DNA of 64,000 bases from Trichobilharzia regenti. Lineage: Eukaryota > Platyhelminthes > Trematoda > Strigeidida > Schistosomatidae. Within the stretch, counting starts at the first letter, position 1; each line of letters opens with the position of its first letter. Positions 33,115 through 46,783 of the stretch are shown piece by piece. Made by a program: the position numbers and the translations under genes. The notes beneath the pieces were generated by a model. That model was not told the DNA's origin, did no database searches, and worked only from the letters and a program-made list of their open reading frames with translations. The stretch spans positions 58,477,112-58,541,111 of the forward strand of contig OX235265.1 of the NCBI GenBank assembly GCA_944472135.2, written 5' to 3'.

Positions 33115-33472
33115 TGTCAATGTAGTTGAAGATTGAACGATCAATTCGTGGTTGTTTGCTCAAACCAACTTCCGCAATTTTCGCGGAGGCATCAATACAC
33201 CAGTCATCGTCTCATCGGTCGCTGTTCAGAAAGAAGTCAGCAATAAACCGTCAGAAGTAATATTGTGATTTATTATTGTAATATTTGTTCACAGACTTAA
33301 GTAGGAATATTTTTTATATGTCGGTGTAACAATAAAGAATCCTCGAGTCGCCAATTGGTGTTTTGGTTTTTTCGTCCGTTATTACTAAGCGTTTCTGAGA
33401 AACTTCAAGGAACAGCGTGAGCCCGAGAGCAGCAAGAGCTGGGCATTAATGGTTTACGAGACGTGGTTGACA
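33115..33472 (+). mobile_element. solo LTR, plus strand (copy 2)
   Basis: The superunit 2 copy of the 24,089 solo LTR, with the same ACTTT duplication. It arose by superunit duplication, not new insertion. Confidence 0.92.
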
Positions 33473-33493
33473 ACTTTATTTCGCAGCTTATTC

Positions 33494-33666
33494 GTCGGTG
33501 GACTCTCGCCAACCATGCACATGGTCCGGAGTTCGATCCCCGGCCGACGCACACCTGTAATCTATGGTCGCCTTGTAAAATTTGGACTACCTTTAACACA
33601 TGCTGAAAATTCTATACTTGTATTGAAAATACTGTATGGAATCAAGCTGTAATAAAAAAATACAAT
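33494..33666 (+). repeat. tRNA-derived SINE in block X (copy 2)
   Basis: Duplicate of the 24,468 copy carried by superunit 2. Confidence 0.75.
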
Positions 33667-33941
33667 TGCACTGTAATCCCACATGAAGCGAAATACTATG
33701 AAAGCATAAGATAGTTAATTGCAATGGAATCACTAAACAAGACTCTCTATATTAGACTCCCTAGGCACGAATAGAAGTTTCTCCACTTCAGTGTTATGAG
33801 TCAGTTTGTGAACTCTGTAGACCGTTACATTAAGACACTTGGCGTGGAAAATTCTTAGTGAAATATAACTGCATAACACTGTGTGATTTATCGAAGTAAC
33901 ATCTCATCTATGATGGAGTTATAATCCACGACAGCGCATAT

Positions 33942-34313
33942 TGTCAGCCACGTCTCATAAACCGTTAAGGCTCAGCTCTTGCTACGCTGGGACTCACGCT
34001 GTCCCTCGAAGCTTCTCAGAAACGCTTAGTACGAACGGATGCGAAAACCAGAACCCAGTTTCGCGACTCGAGAATTATTTATTCTAACACCAACATATAG
34101 CCAACTTTAAAATTAAGCTTTACAACTAAGGTCTATGAACAAATATTACAATAATAAATCACAATATTACTTCTGACAGTTGTCTCCTGACTTCTTTCTG
34201 AATAGCGACCGATGAGACGATGACTGGTGTATTGATGCCTCCGCGAAAATTGGGGAAGTTGGTTTTGAGCAAGCAACCATGAATCGATCGTTCAATCTTC
34301 AACTCCATTGACA
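33942..34313 (-). mobile_element. LTR (3' side of A2 element)
   Basis: Superunit 2 equivalent of 24,916-25,287, again with CATAT on the outer side. Confidence 0.9.
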
Positions 34314-35515
34314 CTCCCCGGCAAAAAATGGATCCAACCCTTTTTTCCTTCACGACCAATGCACGTTGACTTGGATGCCATTGCGAGAACCTGGGTCACA
34401 CGGACAAAGCTGAAATGGAAAACAAACAGAAAAGCCAACACACCACAAGCATACCCACAGCACAATCTAACACATCGATGGCGACCTGCGCCTCCAGATA
34501 AAGGTATTTTCTTGACATTTTGCAACACAGTCTCCACTTGCTAGAATGACTCTTTTAGAAAGCAACGTGACCACAGCAACACCTCACGATACTCTACGCA
34601 CATCCTCTTATCTACTCACTACCAATTATCACTGAAATCGCTTGTCACTCGTTCTGCCTCAGTTGTAGTAACGGTGACGCATGCGAGCCTCAGTCGTATA
34701 CACTCTTTCTCCCCGGCGTGTCGGACCGCAGTTAACAATTATCTCCGTATGCATGTCATTCACAGCAATAGCCTCCCCGGCGTATACGACCCATCTGCTG
34801 TCTCTGACATCAAACAATTCATTCACGAATGTAGAAGACTGGAATCAACTTCAGAAGTAACCGCGACGAAAATTTTAACAAAATTACGCAATAACAAAAA
34901 GGTACGAGAACAACGAGTAAACACCATTAATCAAAAATCACAAATTGATAAGAAACACCACACGTATACACAAACAGGACAAATAACCTCGCGGATCGTG
35001 TCTTGGTTGAATTCCTCTGAAGAATCGCAGGACTTACACCAGTACGCCTACAACCCTTCACAGGTTGACGATTGTAAGTTGTGGAATGTCCGGACACAAA
35101 CAAGATTAACCAACAATTACAATAATCGGAACTCACACAATTATTTAACACAAACATATGTATTATCAACACATCAAAGTGGTGGATTCTGGCATGACAA
35201 ACTACCCTTGATGAACTGTAGGACTTACAGCAGTACGCCTACATTCCTTCTCAGGTTGATGATACAAGTGGAAGTCGTCCGGACACAAACAAAACAGCCA
35301 ACAGCTAGGTGACAGATGATATTTATTCAGTATATACAATGTGAACATATGTACAAAATCACACACCAAGCACATTGCACTGCTCATTGATGCGCTACCC
35401 TTTGAAGAATTGTAGGACTTACAGCAGTACGCCTACAACCCGTCTCAGGTTGACGCTCTGGGTTGGAAAATCATTGCAGAGTTCATTTGCTGACTTCCCT
35501 CTATAAGCTATACCC

Positions 35516-37418
35516 TCAAATCTGAACGGTGACACGCTCATGTCGTTTTATCGTGGAGTGTAGATGACGAACAAACACGACATATCTGATCAACCAAGTG
35601 TAGAAACAGAGTAATTTACACCAAAGATAATAGCATTCAAATAGTAAGTTGAAACTTGAAATGCCTTTATTCATGCAAGTCAATCTAACAATTACTCTGC
35701 CGTTTACGCTTGGCTTATTCTCACTAAACTGGGCAATATCTTTCGTCTTTTCAAACGCACCAATGCTATCATAGTCATTGAAGTTACTTGAGTTGATGGG
35801 CATCTGTTTCATTGTGGATGACAACATCAACGAAGACTGATTGATACCAGTTAATGAAATTAGCGGTCCATCAGAAGTTGTTGTTGTTCGGCTTTCAGAT
35901 AGTTGTCTAACTGCAAGATTACCACCACTGCTGTCTTTTACTATCAGCTCAGGTTTAGCACTATCATCTGATGATAGGTGGGCTACACGCTGATCATTTA
36001 CACTGACGTTCTCACAAGTATCCACACCTTCTGCAACTGCATCTGCGTTCAATTCTACTTCACGTTGTAATTGTACAGAACCTTTATTTAACTTAGCTGT
36101 AGTAGGCATTCCCCTCATTTCATCATGATCAACCAAAGACAAATGTGCACTATCATGATCATTATCACAAATATTCAAATTACCATCATCTATCTGGTCG
36201 ACTTCATCATTTTCAAACCCTTTAATAACAACAGTACATGATTTGGGTTCTTCCCCACAAATCCTTACAGGTTTCATGCCTTTACTCTGACTAGCAATAC
36301 CTTGAAAACTTGTGGAGTCAGAACTGGACTCTGAAACTGTAACTCTCTTCTCCTGCACAAATTGCGGTGTCGTCTGCGACACACTGTTCAACAATGGCTT
36401 ACCAGTTGCAACTACAGGCTTCTTCACCGCGCTATTATCGTCACAAAATTCGGAGTCAGACCTTGATTTCACACTTAGCTTATCACTAAACTTGGCCACT
36501 TCTTCACGGTTCGCTTTTGTGTGCACGTCTTGCAAACATGTAGAACACGACCGTGTTTGTCTTGCAGCTTGTAACCTATCTGTTGAGGATGTACTACGAA
36601 ACCTGTTACACTCACTAGGTCTATATGCATTGCTAGACACCATAGAGCCTTCTCGATATCCACCTCTCTGAGACCCTTTCGTCATCAATCATTGCGTTTT
36701 ACCCTCAGACTGCTCTATTCTAGAGGTGAGGTGCGATATACTGGCAAACTTGCTCATAGATAGATTGACGCTATCGTTTACCAGTTTCAGAATGTCATCA
36801 AACTTTGGCTCGATACCCTCATCCTCCATACGGGAGCTCATCTTCACCCACTTCCTTTGCAGTCGAGTAGGTAGACGTCTTGCTATTACTTCTAGTATAA
36901 AACTCGAGTTGAGGTCACTCATGGAATTCATCGAAATCAATGCATTCTTGTAAGTCAACAGATTATCCAAAAACTCAGTGAGTGCCTGGGAGTCATTCTG
37001 TAATTGACCACCATTACCCTTAACAGCCTCGAATAATTTCCCTACAATCATCGAAGGTCTTCCAAACCTTTGACGTAGTATGCTCATAGCCTCGTAGTAG
37101 CCCTCTTTCGGCTTCATAAACTTACAACACTGTATAGCTCTTGCAGCATTTCCAGTGCAATATCTCATCAAATACATTAACTTCATTTCATCAGTTAATA
37201 AAAACCATTCAGCATGATCTCAAACTACTTTAAAAATTGTAAATAATCAGCCGGGTTTCCATCGAAACATCGTGGTTCAAATTTAGGGAGTTTGATGTTC
37301 CTATTATCCCTGGATGGCGAAACAGTGACATCAACCATGTCATGCTTAACATCAGACACATCGTTACAATTAACAGACAAGTCACCATGACTTACTTTCC
37401 TGTTTGCATCCAAGACGC
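35516..37418 (-). pseudogene. BEL/Pao-like Gag, unit A2
   Basis: Near-identical to A1 with the same three breaks and no leader. One in-frame 3-base deletion (SSNFND instead of SSNLFND, near 35,780) makes the last segment 390 residues. Confidence 0.85.
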
Positions 37419-37787
37419 TGTCAATCACGTCTCATAAACCGTTAATGCCCAGCTCTCGCTACGCTCGGGCCCACGCTGTTCTTCGAAGATTTCTCAGAAA
37501 CGCTTAGTTATAACGGACGCGAAAACCAAAACACCGATCTGTCGTTTGATATTTCTGTATTGTTACACCAACATATAAAAGGAATAAGCGAACTAAGCAA
37601 ACTAAGGTCTGAAAACAAATATTACAATAAGAAATCTCTGTATTACTTCTGACGATGTTTCACTCTTCTTTCTGAACAGCGACCGATGAGACGATGACTG
37701 GTGTATTGATGCCTCCGCGAAAATTGGGGAAGTTGATTTTGAGCAAACAACCATGAATCGATCGTTCAATCTTCAACTCCATTGACA
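37419..37787 (-). mobile_element. LTR between A2 and B1 units
   Basis: A 369-bp LTR with the same leader-less junction as at 28,396. Confidence 0.9.
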
Positions 37788-38932
37788 CTCCCCGCAAAAA
37801 TGGATCCAACCCTTTTTTCCTTCACGACCAATGCACGTTGACTTGGATGCCATTGCGAGAACCTGGGTCACACGGACAAAGCTGAAATGGAAAACAAACA
37901 GAAAAGCCAACACACCACAAGCATACCCACAGCACAATCTCACACATCGCTGACGACCTGCGCCTCCAGACAGAGACCTCCTCTTGACATCTTGCAACAC
38001 AATCGCCACTTACTAGAATGACTCTTGCAGAATGCAAAGTGACCATGGTAGCACATCACGATACTCTACGCACATCCTCTTATCTACTCACTACCAATTA
38101 TCACTGAAATCGCTTGTCACTCATTCTGCCTCAGTTGTAGTAGCGGTGACGCATGCGAGCCTCAGTCGTTTACACTCTTTCTCCCCGGCGTGTCGGACCG
38201 CAGCTAACAATTATCTCCGTGTGCATTTCATTCTCAGCAATAGCCTTCCCGGCGTATACGACCCATCTGCTGTCCTTAACATCAATCAATTCATTCATGG
38301 ATTAGAAGACTCGAAACAACTTCAGAAGTAATCACGACGAAAATTTTAACAAAATTACGCAATAACAAAAAGGTACGAAAACAACGAGTAAACACAATGA
38401 ATCCAAAAACACCACCAATTGATATGACCCACCACACGTATACACAAACTTTACACACAAACTCGCAGTTCATGTCTTGATGGAATTCCTTTGAAGAATC
38501 GCAGGACTTACACCAGTACGCCTACAACCCTTCTCACGTTGACGATTGTAAGTTGTGGAATGTCCCGACACAAACAAGATTAACCAACAATTACATCAAT
38601 TGGAACTCACACAACTATTTAACACAAACATATGTACAATCAACACATCAAATGTTGTGGATTCCGGCATGACAAACTACCCTTGATGAACTGTAGGACT
38701 TACAGCAGTACGCCTACATTCCTTCTCAGGTTGATGATACAAGTGGAAGTCGTCCGGACACAAACAGAATTACCAACAGCTAGATGAAAGATGATATCAA
38801 TTCAGTATATACAATATGAACATATGTACAAAATCACACACCAAGCACATTGGACTGCTCATTGATGCGCTACCCTTTGAAGAATTGTAGGACTTACAGC
38901 AGTACGCCTACAACCCTTCTCAGGTTGACGCT

Positions 38933-40862
38933 CTAGGTTGGAAAATCGTCGCAGAGTTCATTTGCTAACTTCCTTCTATCAGCTATATCCTCAAATCTGA
39001 ACGGCAACACGCCCATGTCATTGTATCGTAGAATATAGATGACCAACAAACACACGACATATCTGATCAACCAAGTGTAGAAACAGAGTAATTTACACCA
39101 AAGATAATAACATTCAAATAGTAACTTGAAACTAGAAATGCCTTTATTCGTGCAAGTCAATTTAACAATTACTCTCTCGTTTACACTTGGCTTATCCTCA
39201 CTAAACTGACCATTGATATTCGTCCTTTCAAACGAACTGATACTACCATAGTCATTGCACAAGATACTTGAGTTGATGGGTGTCTGTTTCATTGTGGATG
39301 ACAGCACCAACGACGACTGATTGATACAAGGTGATGAACTTAGTGGTGGATCAGAAGCTGTTGTTGTTCGGCTTTCAGAAATTTGTCTACCTGCAAGATT
39401 ACCACCACTGCTGTCTTTTACTATCAGCTCAGGTTTAGCACTATCATCTGATGATAGGTGGGCTACACGCTGATCAATTACACTGACTGTCTCACAAGTA
39501 TGCACACCTTTTGGAACTGCATCTGCGTTCAATTCTACTTCACGTTGTAGTTGTACAGAACCTTTATTTAACTTAGCAGTAGTAGGCATATCCCTCATCT
39601 CATAATGATCAACCAAAGACAACTGTGAAGTATCATGATCATTATCACGAATATTCACTTTACCGTCAACTTCATCATTTTCAAACTCTTTAATAACAGA
39701 AGTAGACAATTTTGGTTCCTCCTCACAAATCATTAAAGGTTTTATATCTTCACTCTGACTAGCTATACTTTGTAAACTTGTGGAGTCAGAACTCCACTCT
39801 GAAGCAGTAACTCTATTCTGTGACACTCTATTCAACAACGGCTTACCAGTTGCAACTACAGACTTCTTCACAGCACCGTTATCGTCACACAATTCGGAGT
39901 CAGGTCTGGAGTTTACATTTAGCTTATCACTGAACTTGCTCATTGGTTCACAGTTCACTTCTGTATGCACTTCTTGCACACGTGTACAACAAAACCGTGT
40001 TTGTCTTGCATCTTGCAACTTATCTGTTGAGGATGTACTACGAAACCTGTTGCACTCATTAAGTTTATATGCATTACTAGACATCATGGAGCCTTCTCGA
40101 TATCCACCTCTCTGAGACCCTTTCGTCATCAATCATTGCGTTTTACCCTCAGACTGCTCTATTCTAGAGGTGAGGTGCGATATACTGGCAAACTTGCTCA
40201 TAGATAGATTGACGCTATCGTTTACCAGTTTCAGAATGTCATCAAACTTTGGCTCGATACCCTCATCCTCCATACGGGAGCTCATCTTCACCCACTTCCT
40301 TTGCAGTCGAGTAGGTAGACGTCTTGCTATTACTTCTAGTATAAAACTCGAGTTGAGGTCACTCATGGAATTCATCGAAATCAATGCATTCTTGTAAGTC
40401 AACAGATTATCCAAAAACTCAGTGAGTGCCTGGGAGTCATTCTGTAATTGACCACCATTACCCTTAACAGCCTCGAATAATTTCCCTACAATCATCGAAG
40501 GTCTTCCAAACCTTTGACGTAGTATGCTCATAGCCTCGTAGTAGCCCTCTTTCGGCTTCATAAACTTACAACACTGTATAGCTCTTGCAGCATTTCCAGT
40601 GCAATATCTCATCAAATACATTAACTTCATTTCATCAGTTAATAAAAACCATTCAGCATGATCTCAAACTACTTTAAAAATTGTAAATAATCAGCCGGGT
40701 TTCCATCGAAACATCGTGGTTCAAATTTAGGGAGTTTGATGTTCCTATTATCCCTGGATGGCGAAACAGTGACATCAACCATGTCATGCTTAACATCAGA
40801 CACATCGTTACAATTAACAGACAAGTCACCATGACTTACTTTCCTGTTTGCATCCAAGACGC
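38933..40862 (-). pseudogene. BEL/Pao-like Gag, mosaic unit B1 (superunit 2)
   Basis: The 5' half (to about 40,100) is subtype A: no leader, LQFLK stop, KNALISM, VNLSMSK, TGA after EGKTQ. The 3' half is subtype B (MMSSNAYKLNECN, KLQDARQTRFCC, DEVDGKVN, 399-residue last segment). The switch falls near 40,070-40,110. It is a recombinant between subtypes. Confidence 0.85.
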
Positions 40863-41231
40863 TGTCAATCACGTCTCATAAACCGTTAATGCCCAGCTCT
40901 CGCTACGCTCGGGCCCACGCTGTTCTTCGAAGATTTCTCAGAAACGCTTAGTTATAACGGACGCGAAAACCAAAACACCGATCTGTCGTTTGATATTTCT
41001 GTATTGTTACACCAACATATAAAAGGAATAAGCGAACTAAGCAAACTAAGGTCTGAAAACAAATATTACAATAAGAAATCTCTGTATTACTTCTGACGAT
41101 GTTTCACTCTTCTTTCTGAACAGCGACCGATGAGACGATGACTGGTGTATTGATGCCTCCGCGAAAATTGGGGAAGTTGATTTTGAGCAAACAACCATGA
41201 ATCGATCGTTCAATCTTCAACTCCATTGACA
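40863..41231 (-). mobile_element. LTR between B1 and B2 units
   Basis: A 369-bp LTR with the same leader-less junction on the B1 gag side. Confidence 0.9.
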
Positions 41232-42378
41232 CTCCCCGGCAAGAAATGGATCCAACCCTTTTTTCCTTCACGACCAATGCACGTTGACTTGGATGCCATT
41301 GCGAGAACCTGGGTCACACGGACAAAGCTGAAATGGAAAACAAACAGAAAAGCCAACACACCACAAGCATACCCACAGCACAATCTCACAAATCGCTGAC
41401 GACCTGCGCCTCCAGACTGAGACCTCCTCTTGACATCTTGCAACACAATCGCCACTTACTAGAATGACTCTTGCAGAATGCAAAGTGACCATGGTAGCAC
41501 ATCACGATACTCTACGCACATCCTCTTATCTACTCACTACCAATTATCACTGAAATCGCTTGTCACTCATTCTGCCTCAGTTCTAGTAGCGGTGACGCAT
41601 GCGAGCCTCAGTCGTTTACACTCCCGCTCCCCGGCGTGTCGGACCGCAGCTAACAATTATCTCCGTGTGCATTTCATTCTCAGCAATAGCCTTCCCGGCG
41701 TATACGACCCATCTGCTGTCCTTAACATCAATCAATTCATTCATGGATGTAGAAGACTCGAAACAGCTTCAGAAGTAATCACGACGAAAATTTTAACAAA
41801 ATTACGCAATAACAAAAAGGTACGAGAACAACGAGTAAACACAATGAATCCAAAAACACCACAATTGATATGACACACCACACGTATACACAAACTTTAC
41901 ACACAAACTCGCAGTTCATGTCTTGATGGAATTCCTTTGAAGAATCGCAGGACTTACACCAGTACGCCTACAACCCTTCTCACGTTGACGATTGTAAGTT
42001 GTGGAATGTTCCGACACAAACAAGATTAACCAACAATTACATCAATTGGAACTCACACAACTATTTAACACAAACATATGTACAATCAACACATCAAATG
42101 TTGTGGATTCCGGCATGACAAACTACCCTTGAAGAACTGTAGGACTTACAGCAGTACGCCTACATTCCTTCTCAGGTTGATGATCCAAGTGGAAGTCGTC
42201 CGGACACAAACAGAATTACCAACAGCTAGATGACAGATGATATCAATTCAGTATATACAATATGAACATATGTACAAAATCACACACCAAGCACATTGGA
42301 CTGCTCATTGATGCGCTACCCTTTGAAGAATTGTAGGACTTACAGCAGTACGCCTACAACCCTTCTCAGGTTGACGCT

Positions 42379-44333
42379 CTAGGTTGGAAAATCGTCGCAG
42401 AGTTCATTTGCTAACTTCCTTCTATCAGCTATATCCTCAAATCTGAACGGCAACACGCCCATGTCATTGTATCGTAGAATATAGATGACCAACAAACACA
42501 CGACATATCTCATCAACCAAGTGTAGAAACAGAGTAATTTACACCAAAGATAATAACATTCAAATAGTAACTTGAAACTAGAAATGCCTTTATTCGTGCA
42601 AGTCAATTTAACAATTACTCTCTCGTTTACACTTGGCTTATCCTCACTAAACTGACCATTGATATTCGTCCTTTCAAACGAACTGATACTACCATAGTCA
42701 TTGCACAAGATACTTGAGTTGATGGGTGTCTGTTTCATTGTGGATGACAGCACCAACGATGACTGAGTGATACAAGGTGATGAACTTAGTGGTGGATCAG
42801 AAGCTGTTCTTGTTCGGCTTTCAGATATTTGTCCAACTGCAAGATTACCACCACTGCTGTCTTTCACTACTAGTTCGGGTTTAGCACTATCATCTGATGA
42901 TAGGTGGGCTACACGCTGATCAATTACACTGACTGTCTCACAAGTATGCACACCTTTTGGAACTGCATCTGCGTTCAATTCTACTTCACGTTGTAGTTGT
43001 ACAGAACCTTTATTTAACTTAGCAGTAGTAGGCATATCCCTCATCTCATAATGATCAACCAAAGACAACTGTGAAGTATCATGATCATTATCACGAATAT
43101 TCACTTTACCGTCAACTTCATCATTTTCAAACTCTTTAATAACAGAAGTAGACAATTTTGGTTCCTCCTCACAAATCATTAAAGGTTTTATATCTTCACT
43201 CTGACTAGCTATACTTTGTAAACTTGTGGAGTCAGAACTCCACTCTGAAGCAGTAACTCTATTCTGTGACACTCTATTCAACAACGGCTTACCAGTTGCA
43301 ACTACAGACTTCTTCACAGCACCGTTATCGTCACACAATTCGGAGTCAGGTCTGGAGTTTACATTTAGCTTATCACTGAACTTGCTCACTGGTTCACAGT
43401 TCACTTCTGTATGCACCTCTTGCACACGTGTACAACAAAACCGTGTTTGTCTTGCATCTTGTAACTTATCTGTTGAGGATGTACTACGAAACCTGTTACA
43501 CTCACTAGGTCTATATGCATTACTAGACATCATGGAGCCTTCTCGATATCCACCTCTCTGAGGCCCTTTCGTCATCAATGATTGCGTTTTACCCTCAGAC
43601 TGCTCTATTCTAGAGGTGAGGTGCGATATACTGGCAAACTTGCTCATAGATTGATTGACACTATCGTTTACCAGTTTCAGGATATCATCAAACTTTGGCT
43701 CGATACCCTCATCCTCCATACGGGAGCTCATCTTCACCCACTTCCTTTGCAGTCGAGTAGGTAGACGTCTTGCTATTACTTCTAGTATAAAACTCGAGTT
43801 GAGGTCACTCATGGAATTCATCGAAATCATTCCATTCTTGTAAGTCAACAAATTATCCAAAAACTCAGTGAGTGCCTGGGAGTCATCCTGTAATTGACCA
43901 CCATTACCCTTAACAGCCTCGAATAATTTCCCTGCAATCATCGAAGGTCTTCCAAACCTTTGACGTAATATGCTCATAGCCTCGTAGTAGCCCTCTTTCG
44001 GCTTCATAAACTTACAACACTGTATAGCTCTTGCAGCATCTCCAGTGCAATATCTCATCAAATACATTAACTTCAATTCATCAGTTAATAAAAACCATTC
44101 AACATGATCTCAAACTCCTTTACAAATTGTAAATAATCAGCCGGGTTTCCATCAAAACATCGTGGTTCAAATTTAGGGAGTTTGATGTTCCTATTATCCC
44201 TGAACGGCGAAACAGTAACATCAACCATGTCATGCTTAACATCAGACACATCGTTACAATTAACAGACAAGTCACCATGACTTACTTTCCTGTTTGCATC
44301 CAAGACACTCTGTCCCTTCTTTGACCCAGGCAT
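42379..44333 (-). pseudogene. BEL/Pao-like Gag, unit B2, best-preserved copy
   Basis: ATG at 44,333 (MPGSKKGQ) opens an 82-residue segment (44,333-44,085) ending at the array-wide frameshift. The rest is then one uninterrupted 565-residue frame (44,076-42,379) holding the DUF1759 core (KLMYLMRYCTGDAARAIQCC), the RFGRPSMIAG block, the Lys/Arg-rich RLPTRLQRKW region, the acidic extension and the hydrophobic tail. A single missing T in the run before TATTAACTGATGAA separates the two. If translated by frameshifting it would be about 650 residues. No zinc knuckle in classical CCHC form, no DTG/DSG protease and no RT are present in the 1.1 kb remaining before the 3' LTR. Confidence 0.85.
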
Positions 44334-44477
44334 TGTTGAACTTGACCTAATTCCAAAAAAGTTCCAGATATTGCTTGTTCAAAGAAGATTTGGCCGGCAC
44401 CAGGAAAGATGGATGGCGACTATCCAAACTTTCACCAACTGTTTCAATCTGCCAGATCTGTTTCTATCGTCCGAAAC

Positions 44478-44846
44478 TGTCAATCACGTCTCATAAACCG
44501 TTAATGCCCAGCTCTCGCTACGCTCGGGCCCACGCTGTTCTTCGAAGATTTCTCAGAAACGCTTAGTTATAACGGACGCGAAAACCAAAACACCGATCTG
44601 CCGTTTGATATTTCTGTATTGTTACACCAACATATAAAAGGAATAAGCGAACTAAGCAAACTAAGGTCTGAAAACAAATATTACAATAAGAAATCTCTGT
44701 ATTACTTCTGACGATGTTTCACTCTTCTTTCTGAACAGCGACCGATGAGACGATGACTGGTGTATTGATGCCTCCGCGAAAATTGGGGAAGTTGATTTTG
44801 AGCAAACAACCATGAATCGATCGTTCAATCTTCAACTGCATTGACA
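44478..44846 (-). mobile_element. LTR upstream of B2 unit (superunit 2)
   Basis: A 369-bp LTR with a complete leader before gag. It is the 5' LTR of the best-preserved element. Confidence 0.9.
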
Positions 44847-45023
44847 GACGCTCTGTCCCTTCTTTGACCCAGGCATTGTTGAACTTGATCCAATTCCAAA
44901 AACGTTCCAGATATTTCTTGTTCAAAGAAGATTTGGCCGGCACTAGGAAAGATGGACGGTGACTATCCAAACTGTCACCAACTGTGCAAAACCGTCAAAA
45001 ACTGACACTGTACCGTCTGAAAC
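44847..45023 (-). mobile_element. isolated element leader (copy 2)
   Basis: Superunit 2 equivalent with the same deletion joint. Confidence 0.85.
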
Positions 45024-45120
45024 TGTCAGCTACGTCTCGTATACCTTTAAGGCTCAGCTCTTGCTACGCTGGGACTCACGCTGTCCCTCGAAGCTTCTCA
45101 GAAACGCTTAGTACGAGCGG
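45024..45120 (-). mobile_element. LTR 3' fragment at superunit junction 2
   Basis: The same 97-bp fragment and joint. Confidence 0.88.
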
Positions 45121-45584
45121 CATAATGTACTTGAACTGCGTTACATTAGCTGCACTTTTATCAGGAAATGTTGCTTGATACTGATATTTGGCCAATGTGA
45201 CGGATTAAATAATGTAGGGAGTTCAGAATTAAGATGCATCTTGTTGTATTTCCATTAAACCATGCTAGTATGAGTGGCATATATAATGAAACCTTACTTT
45301 CTTAATTCTTTGGTAGTAGTTAGCATTCATGTACAATTTAAACAATTTTAGTTCCCATTTAATCATCTAAGCCTGCTTCTTATTTTAGGACACAGGGTAT
45401 TGGCACTATGAGCACAGTGTGTAGAATTGCTATGAACGTGTTTTTCAGGTGGGCTTTATTTTGAGGAAGGACTAAATTGCTTTCAGATTCTGATTTTAAG
45501 AATATAACTAAGGTTCATACTCGAGAGAATGTTATTATCTAAGTTGGAATAAAGGTAAAATGTTCAGAAAATCATCAGGACTTT

Positions 45585-45942
45585 TGTCAATGTAGTTGAA
45601 GATTGAACGATCAATTCGTGGTTGTTTGCTCAAACCAACTTCCGCAATTTTCGCGGAGGCATCAATACACCAGTCATCGTCTCATCGGTCGCTGTTCAGA
45701 AAGAAGTCAGCAATAAACCGTCAGAAGTAATATTGTGATTTATTATTGTAATATTTGTTCACAGACTTAAGTAGGAATATTTTTTATATGTCGGTGTAAC
45801 AATAAAGAATCCTCGAGTCGCCAATTGGTGTTTTGGTTTTTTCGTCCGTTATTACTAAGCGTTTCTGAGAAACTTCAAGGAACAGCGTGAGCCCGAGAGC
45901 AGCAAGAGCTGGGCATTAATGGTTTACGAGACGTGGTTGACA
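45585..45942 (+). mobile_element. solo LTR, plus strand (copy 3)
   Basis: The superunit 3 copy with the same ACTTT flanks. Confidence 0.92.
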
Positions 45943-45963
45943 ACTTTATTTCGCAGCTTATTC

Positions 45964-46136
45964 GTCGGTGGACTCTCGCCAACCATGCACATGGTCCGGA
46001 GTTCGATCCCCGGCCGACGCACACCTGTAATCTATGGTCGCCTTGTAAAATTTGGACTACCTTTAACACATGCTGAAAATTCTATACTTGTATTGAAAAT
46101 ACTGTATGGAATCAAGCTGTAATAAAAAAATACAAT
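45964..46136 (+). repeat. tRNA-derived SINE in block X (copy 3)
   Basis: Duplicate carried by superunit 3. Confidence 0.75.
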
Positions 46137-46411
46137 TGCACTGTAATCCCACATGAAGCGAAATACTATGAAAGCATAAGATAGTTAATTGCAATGGAAT
46201 CACTAAACAAGACTCTCTATATTAGACTCCCTAGGCACGAATAGAAGTTTCTCCACTTCAGTGTTATGAGTCAGTTTGTGAACTCTGTAGACCGTTACAT
46301 TAAGACACTTGGCGTGGAAAATTCTTAGTGAAATATAACTGCATAACACTGTGTGATTTATCGAAGTAACATCTCATCTATGATGGAGTTATAATCCACG
46401 ACAGCGCATAT

Positions 46412-46783
46412 TGTCAGCCACGTCTCATAAACCGTTAAGGCTCAGCTCTTGCTACGCTGGGACTCACGCTGTCCCTCGAAGCTTCTCAGAAACGCTTAGT
46501 ACGAACGGATGCGAAAACCAGAACCCAGTTTCGCGACTCGAGAATTATTTATTCTAACACCAACATATAGCCAACTTTAAAATTAAGCTTTACAACTAAG
46601 GTCTATGAACAAATATTACAATAATAAATCACAATATTACTTCTGACAGTTGTCTCCTGACTTCTTTCTGAATAGCGACCGATGAGACGATGACTGGTGT
46701 ATTGATGCCTCCGCGAAAATTGGGGAAGTTGGTTTTGAGCAAGCAACCATGAATCGATCGTTCAATCTTCAACTCCATTGACA
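46412..46783 (-). mobile_element. LTR (3' side of A3 element)
   Basis: Superunit 3 equivalent, again with CATAT on the outer side. Confidence 0.9.

Larger units (their letters stand above)
32651..45120. repeat. array superunit 2 (12,470 bp)
   Basis: It has the same order as superunit 1 with one extra LTR-plus-internal unit. The length difference (3,444 bp) equals one element unit, as expected for unequal exchange between repeated LTR-element units. Confidence 0.92.

Noticed and set aside
42379..44076. A domesticated, functional Gag-derived host gene
   Set aside because: The frame is long, but its 5' part is frameshifted, it lies between element LTRs, and sibling copies carry stops. There is no sign of host introns or promoter capture.
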